Shown here: positions 34,192 to 43,007 of the stretch, piece by piece
Layout of the letters: each line of letters opens with the position of its first letter
Numbering within the stretch: position 1 is the stretch's first letter
NCBI RefSeq assembly: GCF_003008515.1
Contig: NZ_CP027668.1
Coordinates: 744,001 to 808,000 of the forward strand
DNA: 64,000 nt
From: Phreatobacter cathodiphilus
GTDB taxonomy: Bacteria; Pseudomonadota; Alphaproteobacteria; Rhizobiales; Phreatobacteraceae
Reading direction: 5' to 3'
The notes under the pieces: model-generated
What the model was told of the DNA's origin: nothing
The model's database searches: none
The model's input: the letters and a program-made list of their open reading frames with translations, nothing else
Program-made: the position numbers and the translations under genes

Positions 34192-36204
34192 TCAGTTGCG
34201 GGGAGCGGCGGGAGGCTCAAGGCCGGGCGGCGGGCCGCCGAGGCCGGGAGGCGCCCCGAGGCCGGGAGGGGCTCCCAGGCCCGGCAGACCGCCGGGCGTA
34301 TCCATATTGGGCAGGCCGCCGCCGAGGCCCGGCAGGTCGATGCGGATCTCGACCTTGGACGGATCGACCGTCGAGGCCGTGCCCTTGTAGTGCAGCACCA
34401 TGCCCGGGAAGATGATCACCAGCGCCACCATGATGCACTGGATCACCACGAAGGGCACTGCACCCCAGTAGATCTGCATGGTGGTGACGGGCTCCATCTT
34501 GAGGCCCGTGATCTTGTCCGTATAGGCCTCCTTCGGCGCCACGGAGCGCAGGTAGAACAGCGCGAAGCCGAAGGGCGGGTGCATGAAGCTCGTCTGCATG
34601 TTCACGCCGAGCATGACGCCGAACCAGATGAGGTCGATGCCCAGCTTCTCGGCCGCCGGACCGAGCAGCGGCACCACGATGAAGGCCAGCTCGAAGAAGT
34701 CGAGGAAGAAGGCGAGCAGGAACACCATGATGTTGACGACGATCAGGAAGCCGACCTGGCCGCCCGGCAGCGAGACGAGAAGGTGCTCGACCCAGACGTG
34801 GCCGTTGACGCCGTAGAAGGTGAGCGAGAAGACGCGGGCGCCGACCAGGATGAACAGCACGAAGGCCGACAGCTTGGCGGTGGACTCGCTCGCCTGGCGC
34901 ACCAGGTCCCAGGTCAGTCTGCGCTTCATCATGGCGAGAATCATCGCGCCCGCCGCGCCCATGGCGCCGCCTTCGGTCGGCGTGGCGAGGCCGATGAAGA
35001 TGGTGCCGAGGACGAGGAAGATGAGACCGAGCGGCGGCACCATGACGAAGGTGACCTGCTCGGCGATCGGCGAGATCATCTTGAAGTTGCCGAAGCGCTC
35101 CACGAGACCGACGAAGATCGCATAGGCGAAGCCGAAAGCCGCAGCTTCCGCGATCAGCGACCAGGTGGCGTAGCCGCCCTGCCTCAGGAAGACGTAGGCG
35201 ACCATCAGCGCCGCCGTCATCGCGACGGTGAGGATCAGCCGCCGGGCACCGAAATAGTAGTTGCAGACCACGGCGATGAAGGCGACGAGCACCGCCACCG
35301 ACATGGACAGGATGACGAAGTCCGCGCCGCCCCGAACCGTGGTCTGGTTCATGATGAAGACCGCGACCAGCGCCGAGAAGAGCACGAGCACGCCCAGCTT
35401 CCAGGTGCCGCGCTTGCCGTCGTCCTGCATGTAGAGCAGCGCTTCCTTCGGCAGGCCCGGCGCGTTCTTCGGCTGGGTCATGGTGACGAGGAAGACGTAG
35501 CCGGCATAGAGCGCCGACAGCACCATGCCGGGCACGAAGGCACCCTCGTACATGTCGCCGACCGAGCGTCCGAGCTGGTCGGCCATGACGATGAGGACGA
35601 GCGAGGGCGGGATGATCTGCGCAAGTGTACCAGACGCCGCGATGACGCCTGTCGCCAGGCGGCGGTCATAGCCGTAGCGCAGCATGATCGGCAGCGAGAT
35701 CAGGCCCATCGAGATGACCGAGGCGGCAACGACGCCGGTCGTGGCGGCCAGCAGCGCGCCGACGAAGATGACGGCATAGGCGAGACCGCCGCGGATCGAA
35801 CCGAAGAGCTGGCCGATCGTGTCGAGCAGGTCCTCCGCCATGCCGGAGCGCTCGAGGATGAGGCCCATGAAGGTGAAGAACGGGATCGCCAGCAGCGTGT
35901 CGTTGTTCATCGTCCCGTAGATGCGCTCGGGCAGCGCCTGCAGGAAGTTCGGCTGGAACAGGCCGAGCTCGATGCCGATGATCGCGAAGAACAGGCCGTT
36001 GGCGGCGAGCGCGAAGGCAACGGGGTAGCCGAGCAGCAGGAAGAAGACGAGGGCGACGAACATGACCGGGGCCATGTTGGCGCGCACGAAGTCGCCGAGG
36101 CCGGAGCCGGTCGCGGCCTGGGCTGGCTCGGCGAAGAGGGCGAGGGCGAGAAGGGTGAGGGCGGCGGCGGCGAGCGCGCCCGACAGGGAACGGCGGATGG
36201 TCAC
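34192..36204 (-). CDS. TRAP transporter large permease (DctM/FcbT3-like)
   Basis: The 670-aa protein is longer than the usual about 430 aa, as in the COG4664 mannitol/chloroaromatic subgroup. It has a signal-like first segment, then about 14 membrane helices, with GYPVAFALAANG, GVVAASVISMGLISLPIML, the conserved ASGTLAQIIPPS and ATPTEGGAMGA motifs. The last about 60 residues form a Pro/Gly repeat tail (GLGAPP units), which is unusual. The GTG start at 36204 has GGGAGAG 5 nt upstream; the frame opens at GTG 36228, overlapping dctQ. It should pair with the receptor at 30835-31923. Confidence 0.9.
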   Translation of the reverse strand: MTIRRSLSGALAAAALTLLALALFAEPAQAATGSGLGDFVRANMAPVMFVALVFFLLLGYPVAFALAANGLFFAIIGIELGLFQPNFLQALPERIYGTMNNDTLLAIPFFTFMGLILERSGMAEDLLDTIGQLFGSIRGGLAYAVIFVGALLAATTGVVAASVISMGLISLPIMLRYGYDRRLATGVIAASGTLAQIIPPSLVLIVMADQLGRSVGDMYEGAFVPGMVLSALYAGYVFLVTMTQPKNAPGLPKEALLYMQDDGKRGTWKLGVLVLFSALVAVFIMNQTTVRGGADFVILSMSVAVLVAFIAVVCNYYFGARRLILTVAMTAALMVAYVFLRQGGYATWSLIAEAAAFGFAYAIFVGLVERFGNFKMISPIAEQVTFVMVPPLGLIFLVLGTIFIGLATPTEGGAMGAAGAMILAMMKRRLTWDLVRQASESTAKLSAFVLFILVGARVFSLTFYGVNGHVWVEHLLVSLPGGQVGFLIVVNIMVFLLAFFLDFFELAFIVVPLLGPAAEKLGIDLIWFGVMLGVNMQTSFMHPPFGFALFYLRSVAPKEAYTDKITGLKMEPVTTMQIYWGAVPFVVIQCIMVALVIIFPGMVLHYKGTASTVDPSKVEIRIDLPGLGGGLPNMDTPGGLPGLGAPPGLGAPPGLGGPPPGLEPPAAPRN

Positions 36205-36224
36205 TTGATCTCTCCCGGTACGCG

Positions 36225-36833
36225 TCACTTCTTGGCCGCGTCGAGAAGGCCCTGGGCCTTCGCGACTTCGAGCAGGCGGGCCGCTTCTGCTTCCGCCATT
36301 TCGTGATGGCCGCCGCCATGCACGTCCTCGAGTTCGCCGCGCATGATGGCGATGCGCTTGATGAGTTCGCTGATGCCCTGGAAAAACAGGAGCACGAAGC
36401 CCGCGACCACCAGGAACTTGGCCGGCCAGACGACGAGGCCGCCGGCATTCATCGACTGCTCGTTCTGCAGGTAGGACTTCAGGAAGAACGGCCAGCTGTC
36501 ATAGAGCAGCAGGATGCAGAAGGGCAGCAGGAACAGGGTGTGGCCGACGATGTCGATCCAGTTGCGCACCCGCTTCGGGAACAGGCTGTTCACCACGTCG
36601 ATGCGGATGTGTTCGTTGGCGAGCAGGGTCCAGGCCGCGCAGAGCATGAAGACCGCGCCGAACAGGTACCACTGCGCTTCGAGCCAGGCGTTCGACGAAC
36701 TCGAGAACACCTTGCGGATGACGGCGTTGCCGGCAGAGATGACGACCGCCACAAGGATCAGCCAGCTTGCGGCCTTGCCGATATAGGTATTGACCGTGTC
36801 GATGACGCGGCTGATCGAAAGCAGTCCCTGCAT
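36225..36833 (-). CDS. TRAP transporter small permease (DctQ/FcbT2-like)
   Basis: The 202-aa protein has four membrane segments, typical for DctQ, with AWLEAQWYLFGAVFMLCAAWTLL and EHIRIDVV, the family hallmark (NxHxRxDV-like). A hydrophilic C-terminal tail follows with HGGGHHEMAEAEA. DctM follows after 20 bp. The ATG at 36833 (GGGGAG about 10 nt upstream) was preferred over the ATG at 36860. Confidence 0.9.
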   Translation of the reverse strand: MQGLLSISRVIDTVNTYIGKAASWLILVAVVISAGNAVIRKVFSSSSNAWLEAQWYLFGAVFMLCAAWTLLANEHIRIDVVNSLFPKRVRNWIDIVGHTLFLLPFCILLLYDSWPFFLKSYLQNEQSMNAGGLVVWPAKFLVVAGFVLLFFQGISELIKRIAIMRGELEDVHGGGHHEMAEAEAARLLEVAKAQGLLDAAKK

Positions 36834-37202
36834 GCCGAGTAGACTCCCCTGGAAGGCCATGACCTCACGGGGCCGCTCGTCGGGACCTGTCGGTCCGGTC
36901 GACGCGTACGCGGCGGAACCTCCGCCGCACGAGGCGAAATGAAACGTATCTCGCGACTGGCTGCGTCCGCCGCGTCACCGCGGCCCGCCATGTCCCTCGA
37001 TCGCCCACCTGCCTGTCCCGCTGACCGGCCCCGCTGTTCTTGTGCAGTGGCCGGCTCGACGCCGAAACGTCGCGGCTTCTCTATGCCACGGCCGCGCAGC
37101 ATACAACAGGGGCGACACGGAAGATTCAAACCGGAATCCCCCGGTTCCGCGCAATGAACCGGACCCTTCCGGCCGCCCTGCGACATCTTCTCCCATCAGT
37201 CG
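36834..37202. other. 369-bp intergenic region
   Basis: The region holds the upstream sequence of the TRAP dctQM genes and the 3' flank of the DMT transporter. One weak hairpin (AACCGG 37129-37134 with CCGGTT 37141-37146) could end the DMT transcript. A 72-codon plus-strand frame starting at 36939 has no ribosome site and looks like noise. I see no RNA gene. Confidence 0.5.
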
Positions 37203-38138
37203 TCAGGGCAGGGTGGCCTGAGCCTCCACCTTCGAGCTGCGCACCCGCAGCCGCACCCGCTCGCGGTGTAGCGTGTAGAGGCCGGCGCCGACGATAAGGG
37301 CGATGCCGACCCAGCTCGTCGCATCCGGCCATTCGCCGAAGACCGTGATGCCCGAGACGATGGCCCAGACCATGACCGAATAGCGGAAGGGCGAGACGAG
37401 CGAGACCTCGACGCCGCGGAAGGCGAGGATCATCGCGTGATTGCCCACGACGACGACCGTCGCCGCCGCCAGCAGCAGGCCGAGATGGGTCGGGCTCGGC
37501 GGCACCCAGGACTGGAACGGGATCATCGCCGCCCCGAAGGCCGCGACGGTGACGCATGTGGTCAGCGTGATGACGATGGTCGGGATGCGTGGATCGATGA
37601 AGCGCGTGACCATGTCGCGGACGGCGCAGAAGACGACACTCGCGAGGGCCATGGCGGTCGCCGAGCCGGCGACGAAGCCCGCCCCGCCGGGCTTCACCAC
37701 CAGCAGCATGCCGAGGAAGCCGGCGGCGACCGCCGACCAGCGCCGCCATCCCACCTGTTCCTTCAGCAGCGGTCCCGACAGCGCGGTGATGAGCAGCGGC
37801 GTGATGAGGAAGATCGCGGTGATGTCGGCGATCGGGATGGAGGCGATGGCGGTGATGAAGAGGAACGCGACGACCGCCTCGAGCCCCGCCCGCGCGGCAA
37901 CCAGGGGCGAGGTCACCTTGCCGATGGCGTTCAGGTGGCCGGCAGCCACCAGCCAGGCGAAGACCATGATCGTGGCGAAGCCGCCGCGGATGGCGATGAT
38001 CTCGCCCGAGGGCAGGTCGGCCGCCACCAGCTTCACCAGCGTGTCGTTGGTCATGAAACAGGCCATGGCCGTGCACATGGCGATGATGCCGCGGCGGTTG
38101 GCGCCGCTCTCGACCGCTGGGGAGGCGAGGGGGGTCAC
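37203..38138 (-). CDS. DMT superfamily (EamA) transporter
   Basis: The 311-aa protein has ten predicted membrane helices in two EamA repeats (SGEIIAIRGGFATIMVF and EVSLVSPFRYSVMVW). EamA carriers export or import amino acids and metabolites. The start is a GTG at 38138 with GGAGG 6 nt upstream. It overlaps the stop of the SolA-type oxidase (GTGA), so the two are translationally coupled, which suggests that the carrier moves the oxidase's substrate or product. Confidence 0.88.
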   Translation of the reverse strand: MTPLASPAVESGANRRGIIAMCTAMACFMTNDTLVKLVAADLPSGEIIAIRGGFATIMVFAWLVAAGHLNAIGKVTSPLVAARAGLEAVVAFLFITAIASIPIADITAIFLITPLLITALSGPLLKEQVGWRRWSAVAAGFLGMLLVVKPGGAGFVAGSATAMALASVVFCAVRDMVTRFIDPRIPTIVITLTTCVTVAAFGAAMIPFQSWVPPSPTHLGLLLAAATVVVVGNHAMILAFRGVEVSLVSPFRYSVMVWAIVSGITVFGEWPDATSWVGIALIVGAGLYTLHRERVRLRVRSSKVEAQATLP

Positions 38139-39280
38139 CCTGCACCTCCATTCGCGAAGCGGGCGAGGCGGAACAGCGACAGGTCGTGCATGCTGTGTCC
38201 CGTGGTGGCGAGGTCGGCGAGCACCTCGCCCATGACGCTGGCGAACTTGAAGCCGTGGCCCGAACAGGGTGAGGCGACGATCACCTGCGGCAGGCCCGGC
38301 AGGGTGTCGACGACGAAATGCTCGTCCGGCGTGTTGGTGAAGAGGCAGCAGCGCAGCGCCAGGGTCGGGCCGTCGGCTTCGGGAAAGACCTCGCGGACGA
38401 CGGCCCGCAGGGCGGCCTCGTCGGCGCGCGTGGGCTCGCGCGACAGGGCGTCGGCGTGGCCGCTCTCCTTCAGGTGGTTGTAGAGGCCGATCTTGAAGCC
38501 CGGCACGCCGAAGACCGGGAATTGGTAGCAGGAGCCGAGCCGCGTCTCGACGATGGAGACGGGAAAGGCCCCGAGCGCAAAGGGCGCCGGTTTCAAAGGC
38601 TGGAACCAGCCGAGCACCTGGCGCTCCGGCACGGCGAGGCGGGCCAGTTCCGGCACGTGGTCGCCGATCCAGGCGCCGGTCGAGAGGATCAGCCGCTCCG
38701 CCTCGTAGGTGCCGCGGGTGGTGGTGACGCGCACGCCGCCGCCGGCCGTCGGCTCCCAGCCCGTGAGCGCCTCGCGGCCGTGGATTTCCGCTCCTGCCGC
38801 CAGCGCCATGGCGACATGGGCGACGATGGCGCGCTCGCTCATGACGAAGCCGGCATCGGCCTGGAAATTGGCGACGTGCCCCTCGGCGAGGCGATAGGCC
38901 GGAAAGCGGCGCGCCGTCTCGCCCGCGTCCATGAGTTCGTGCGCGAGGCCGTGCTCCCGGCAGGCCGCGAGCGAGCCGCTCACGACTCGTCCGTCGGGGG
39001 GACCGGCGTCGAGCCCGCCCGTGACGTGGAGAAGCTGCTCGCCGAAGGCCGTCTCCGTCTCGCGCCAGAGCTCATAGGCCCGGCGCAGCAGCGGCACGTA
39101 GAGCGGATGCTCGAAATAGGCGAGGCGGATGATGCGGTTGACGCCGTGGGACGAGCCCATGGCGTGAGGGATGTCGAAGCGCTCCAGCCCGAGGACCCGG
39201 CGGCCGCGCCGCGCGAGCTGATAGGTCGCGGCCGAACCCATCGCGCCGACGCCGGCGACGATCACGTCATAGTGGGCCAC
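38135..39280 (-). CDS. solA: SolA-like FAD-dependent N-methyl-amino-acid oxidase
   Basis: The 381-aa protein has the FAD-binding motif VIVAGVGAMGSAATYQLARRG, then GLERFDIPHAMGSSHGVNRIIRLAY characteristic of SolA/monomeric sarcosine oxidase, and the C-terminal CCLFTNTPDEHFVVD with the Cys to which FAD can be covalently linked in the family (CCLFTNT). It oxidises N-methyl-tryptophan, sarcosine or similar, giving formaldehyde and H2O2. The GTG start at 39280 has GGAG 8 nt upstream. The coupled DMT gene follows. Confidence 0.88.
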   Translation of the reverse strand: MAHYDVIVAGVGAMGSAATYQLARRGRRVLGLERFDIPHAMGSSHGVNRIIRLAYFEHPLYVPLLRRAYELWRETETAFGEQLLHVTGGLDAGPPDGRVVSGSLAACREHGLAHELMDAGETARRFPAYRLAEGHVANFQADAGFVMSERAIVAHVAMALAAGAEIHGREALTGWEPTAGGGVRVTTTRGTYEAERLILSTGAWIGDHVPELARLAVPERQVLGWFQPLKPAPFALGAFPVSIVETRLGSCYQFPVFGVPGFKIGLYNHLKESGHADALSREPTRADEAALRAVVREVFPEADGPTLALRCCLFTNTPDEHFVVDTLPGLPQVIVASPCSGHGFKFASVMGEVLADLATTGHSMHDLSLFRLARFANGGAG

Positions 39281-39377
39281 TTCGGCGCTCCGGTCGTTTC
39301 GTCCCTTCGCCCCTGCTACCCCCCGCCGGCGTGGCGGTCGAGAGCCGCTTCGTCGCACCAGCCCCGCGAGGGCCGGG

Positions 39378-40034
39378 TCACTCCACCGCCTGGTGGTAGC
39401 TGCGCTGGACGTCCTGGCGGATCCGTTCGAGCACGATGGTGCTGGAGGCGGGTTTCTCGGCGGCGCGCACCTGCTTCTGCGCCGGCTTGGGCTGCATCTC
39501 GTAAGGTGCCGTGTCGCCGCGCATCTGGACGGCCATGAGCGACACCGTCATGGCGAGATCCACCGCCAGGATGGCGCCGAGCACGATGATCCAGTGAGCC
39601 GGCGACAGGAAGCTCCGCCGACGCTGCGGCTCCGCCGCCGCCGGCGGCTCGGTGTCGCCCTGCGCCGCGGCTGCGGACCTCGGATCCTGCGCCTCGAAGC
39701 TCGGCCGGTAGCTGCCGGGAGCCATCCGGATCCTCAGCGGATCGGCGGCGCCCGGCCCGGCATAATAGAGATCGAGCGCGTTGCGCAGCCGCATCGCCGC
39801 CACCCGCACCGTCGAATCGCGGTCCGGATTGAACTCGGGCGGCCGCCCGAGCGCCTCCACGGCGATCGTGTAAGCCTTGATCGAGCGGTCGTCGCCGGCC
39901 AGCGTGCGCTCGACCACATAGGTGAGGATGGTCGCTGGAACAGAGCCGGCGGGGACGAAGGAGGAATCGGTGATCCGGCGCAGGGCCTCCCGCACGAAAG
40001 CGGGGTCGGGCTGCGGCGAAGATGCGGATGTCAT
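39378..40034 (-). CDS. membrane-anchored protein with a putative winged-helix-like domain
   Basis: The 218-aa protein has an N-terminal cytoplasmic domain (about 10-115) with the pattern RSIKAYTIAVEALGRP, FNPDRDSTVRVAAMRLRNAL, YY, and RIRMAPGSYRPSF. I know this pattern from the N-terminus of alphaproteobacterial cyclase/TPR signalling proteins, where it resembles an OmpR/ToxR-type DNA-binding segment. One membrane helix follows (WIIVLGAILAVDLAMTVSLM) and a short tail. No enzymatic domain follows, unlike its larger relatives. The start at 40034 has GAGG 8 nt upstream. A DNA-binding role is inference. Confidence 0.75.
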   Translation of the reverse strand: MTSASSPQPDPAFVREALRRITDSSFVPAGSVPATILTYVVERTLAGDDRSIKAYTIAVEALGRPPEFNPDRDSTVRVAAMRLRNALDLYYAGPGAADPLRIRMAPGSYRPSFEAQDPRSAAAAQGDTEPPAAAEPQRRRSFLSPAHWIIVLGAILAVDLAMTVSLMAVQMRGDTAPYEMQPKPAQKQVRAAEKPASSTIVLERIRQDVQRSYHQAVE

Positions 40035-40268
40035 CGCGGATGCCTCAGGACAGAGCGTACGGGCGCTCGGTAACGCCGCACGACGGTGATCGGAGATGAA
40101 CGGGCCCGCCGCAATATGATCCGCCAATGCGATCCGCCCGAAACAGGGCTTAAGCGGGAGGAATGCGGCTGAAAAGCGGCGTATTCCGCAACGTCACGTA
40201 ACGCCAAGGGTATTTTTTGCAATGAAGTCAGAATCTTGCGGTCGTTCGTAGGCGAACGACATGATCTT

Positions 40269-41294
40269 TCACCCGCCGGTCATGCTCATGTGGCGGGAGA
40301 CGGCGGGCTGGCGGGTGCGGCGGTCGATGACGAAGTCGTGGCCGCGCGGCTTGCGGGCGATGGCGCGGTCGATGGCATCGGACAGGAGGTCGTCCGCCTC
40401 CGAGGCCCGAAGCGGCGCCCGCAGGTCCGCGGCGTCGTCCTGGCCGAGGCACATGTAGAGCGTGCCGGTGCAGGTGATGCGCACCCTGTTGCAGCTCTCG
40501 CAGAAATTGTGGGTCATCGGCGTGATGAAGCCGATGCGCCCGCCTGTCTCGGCCACCTCAACGTAGCGGGCCGGGCCGCCGGTGCGATGCTCGCTCTCGC
40601 TGAGTGTCCAACGCTCGGCGAGGCGGGCGCGCACCAGCGACAGCGGCAGGTACTGCTCGAGGCGCGAAGGCTCGATGTCGCCGAGCGGCATGACCTCGAT
40701 GAACGAAATGTCCATGCCCTTGCCGTGCGCCCAGGCGACGAGGCCCTCGATCTCCGCCTCGTTGACGCCGCGCAGCGCCACGGCGTTGATCTTGACGTGG
40801 ATGCCGGCCGCCAGCGCCGCGTCGATGCCGCGCAACACCGCGTCGAGATCGCCCCATCGGGTGACGGCACGGAATTTCGCGGGATCGAGCGTGTCGAGCG
40901 AGACGTTGATGCGCCGGACGCCGCAGGCCGCGAGGTCGGCCGCGTGGCGGGCGAGCTGCGACCCGTTGGTGGTGACGGTCAGCTCGTCGAGGGCGCCGCG
41001 GTCGAGATGGCGCGACAGCGACCGGAACAGCGTCATCACATCCTTGCGGACGAGGGGCTCTCCGCCGGTGAGGCGCAGCTTGCGCACGCCCTTGGCGATG
41101 AAGGCCGAGCACAGCCGGTCGAGCTCCTCCAGGGTGAGGAGGTCCTTCTTCGGCAGGAAGGCCATGTTCTCCGACATGCAGTAGACGCAGCGGAAATCAC
41201 AGCGGTCGGTGACGGAGACGCGCAGATAGTCGATCGAGCGCCCGAAGGGATCGATCATCGGCAGCGGTTTCGTCGTCGCGGCACTGTCGAACAT
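40269..41294 (-). CDS. moaA: GTP 3',8-cyclase (molybdenum cofactor biosynthesis)
   Basis: The 341-aa radical SAM enzyme has the first Fe-S cluster motif CDFRCVYC (Cys32, 36, 39), LTGGEPLVR, and the second C-terminal cluster motif [10 protein letters not shown]...LYMC. The C-terminus ends in GG as needed for activity in MoaA. It makes the first intermediate of molybdopterin from GTP. No other moa genes are visible nearby and I see no molybdenum-cofactor riboswitch upstream. GGAGA precedes the ATG. A longer frame to 41336 is less likely. Confidence 0.95.
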   Translation of the reverse strand: MFDSAATTKPLPMIDPFGRSIDYLRVSVTDRCDFRCVYCMSENMAFLPKKDLLTLEELDRLCSAFIAKGVRKLRLTGGEPLVRKDVMTLFRSLSRHLDRGALDELTVTTNGSQLARHAADLAACGVRRINVSLDTLDPAKFRAVTRWGDLDAVLRGIDAALAAGIHVKINAVALRGVNEAEIEGLVAWAHGKGMDISFIEVMPLGDIEPSRLEQYLPLSLVRARLAERWTLSESEHRTGGPARYVEVAETGGRIGFITPMTHNFCESCNRVRITCTGTLYMCLGQDDAADLRAPLRASEADDLLSDAIDRAIARKPRGHDFVIDRRTRQPAVSRHMSMTGG

Positions 41295-41450
41295 GCGCTT
41301 CTCCGGGACGCGCGCCCAGGGAAGGCGTCGTCTCATCCATCTATTTAGGCGCCAAACCGCCGGCCGTCACCCCTGCGGCGTTGAAGATGGCGACGGAACA
41401 GTCTACCTCTCCGGACCGTCCTGCGACACGTCTCAGACCAGGAGGTCCGG

Positions 41451-41855
41451 ATGACGGACATCAGCGCCGTTGAGAGCGCGACCGGCCGGCACCACGCCTG
41501 GCCGACCGAACTCCGGCTCTCCGCCGACCGGCGGAGGCTGACGGTCAGTTTCGACGACGGGCACATTTTCGCCCTCGACGCCGAATATCTCCGGGTGGAG
41601 AGCCCCTCCGCCGAAGTGCAGGGGCATTCGCCGTCGGAACGCAAGTTCGTCGGGGGGAAGAAGGACGTCCAGCTGATCGGCATCGATCGGGTCGGGCACT
41701 ATGCGGTCCGCCTGACCTTCGACGACATGCATTCCTCCGGCATCTATTCATGGGACTACCTGTATGAGCTCGGACGAGACCACGACGCGACCTGGACCCG
41801 CTACCTCGACGGCCTCGCCGCCGCCGGCGCCTCCCGCGAACGCCCCGGCCGTTGA
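41451..41855 (+). CDS. DUF971 domain protein
   Basis: The 134-aa protein contains the DUF971 fold: [33 protein letters not shown] and the C-terminal GHYAVRLTFDDMHSSGIYSWDYLYELG. Domains of this type occur at the N-terminus of gamma-butyrobetaine hydroxylase and as stand-alone proteins near iron-sulfur cluster assembly genes. Function not established. AGGAGG lies before the ATG (CCAGGAGGTCCGGATG). It is divergent from moaA. The next gene starts within its last 92 bp. Confidence 0.88.
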   Translation: MTDISAVESATGRHHAWPTELRLSADRRRLTVSFDDGHIFALDAEYLRVESPSAEVQGHSPSERKFVGGKKDVQLIGIDRVGHYAVRLTFDDMHSSGIYSWDYLYELGRDHDATWTRYLDGLAAAGASRERPGR

Positions 41856-42855
41856 GCTGGCCGCGGACGACCGGGTGAAGCTGGACGAGCTCTCCGCCGC
41901 GCTGGAGGGCTTTACCCTCGACCGCCCGGATCCGCCCTTCGCCGCGCCCGGCAAGGAGGCGGCGGCCGCCGCGCCCGTGGTGCTCGAGCCTCTCGTGGTG
42001 CCCACGCCCTCCGACGCACCCGATCCGGTCGCCGCGCCTCTCCCGCCCTCCGCCGACGCCGCGCCCGAGGCCCCGGCACCGGCCGAGCCGGTTCCCGCCC
42101 CGGACCCCGTCCTTGCCGACACCGCCCCCGCGATCGTTCCCCCGCCGCCTCCCGTTCCCGTTCCCGCTTCCTCCCTGCCCACGAGTTCCACCGCCATGGT
42201 CCCCTGGATCGAAACCAAGCAGTTCACCGTCGATCTCTTCCCCAACTGGACCAAGACGGAGGGCGACAAGGAGTGGAGCCTCGGCGCGGTGACGGTGGAC
42301 GTCCCCGAGATCACCTCACGCCTCGACCAGCTGATCGCCTCGCTCAACGAGGACCAGTGGGAGATCAAGATGGTGGTCCCGCTCGACAAGAGCCTGACCT
42401 ATCACGAGCACCAGAAGGTGGTGCGCGCCGGCAACCGCCGCGAGCCGGAAGCCGTGCTCGGCGCCTTCGGCCTCGGCTGGGCCGCCGGCACCACCGCCTC
42501 GCTGCTCGTCGTCTGCCAGCGCACCGAGTGGCTGGAAGCCTCCGACTATCGCAGCCGCATCGACGCCCGCAACGCCCGCCTCGCGGGTGCCCAGCGGGAG
42601 CGTGACCGCGCCGTCGCTCTCGAGCACAACGCCGCCGTGAACGCCAAGATCACCGCCGCCCAGGCCGTCCTCGACGACCTCAAGACCAACGGCGTCAAGG
42701 TGAAGAAGTCCGGCTTCCTGCGCGGCGAGAAGTTCGTCGTCGACGGCGCCGAGTTCACCAACCGCACCGAGGCCGAATCGGCCCTGCGCGCGCGCATCGG
42801 CGAACTGGAGGCGGATCTCGCAGCCCTGCCGCGCCAACTGAAGCCCATGCCCTGA
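41764..42855 (+). CDS. proline-rich protein of unknown function
   Basis: The 363-aa protein has a Pro/Ala/Glu-rich first half (residues 1-145) and a folded second half with DVPEITSRLDQLIASLNEDQWEIKMVVP, which resembles a DUF4177-like strand-helix unit, then a hydrophobic segment GWAAGTTASLLVVCQ and a coiled helical tail. No signal peptide. The ATG at 41764 gives a 92-bp overlap with the DUF971 gene. A GTG at 41875 would remove the overlap, but it lacks a clear ribosome site. No function known. Confidence 0.72.
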   Translation: MSSDETTTRPGPATSTASPPPAPPANAPAVELAADDRVKLDELSAALEGFTLDRPDPPFAAPGKEAAAAAPVVLEPLVVPTPSDAPDPVAAPLPPSADAAPEAPAPAEPVPAPDPVLADTAPAIVPPPPPVPVPASSLPTSSTAMVPWIETKQFTVDLFPNWTKTEGDKEWSLGAVTVDVPEITSRLDQLIASLNEDQWEIKMVVPLDKSLTYHEHQKVVRAGNRREPEAVLGAFGLGWAAGTTASLLVVCQRTEWLEASDYRSRIDARNARLAGAQRERDRAVALEHNAAVNAKITAAQAVLDDLKTNGVKVKKSGFLRGEKFVVDGAEFTNRTEAESALRARIGELEADLAALPRQLKPMP

Positions 42856-42932
42856 AGGCGCGCCGCGGCGGGACCGTTTCCGGTCCCTCGCCGTGCCCCG
42901 CCACCCGTCCTCCCCTGCGGCAGCCTTGGCGG

Positions 42933-42976
42933 TTGCGCACCGGCGATGCCGTGCTAGGGTCCCGTCAAAAGACGGG
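42933..42976 (+). promoter_or_regulatory. candidate promoter and leader hairpin for the TTT receptor gene
   Basis: TTGCGC (42933-42938) and TAGGGT (42955-42960) are 16 nt apart, a plausible alphaproteobacterial promoter. Immediately after it CCCGTC-AAAA-GACGGG (42961-42976) would form a 6-bp hairpin in the 5' leader. A second stem, GGGACCG-CGGTCCC, at 42870-42887 follows the upstream gene. Confidence 0.4.
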
Positions 42977-43007
42977 GCGAGCCCGCGCATTCAATTCAGG
43001 AGGACTT

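Noticed and set aside
36939-37157. 72-codon plus-strand open frame in an intergenic gap
   Set aside because: No ribosome site, Arg/Pro-rich composition, no recognisable fold. Treated as noise in the TRAP dctQM upstream region.
41295-41450. Possible molybdenum-cofactor riboswitch upstream of moaA
   Set aside because: The 156-bp gap is shared with the divergent DUF971 gene and shows none of the conserved Moco motif pairs; no clear fold is visible.
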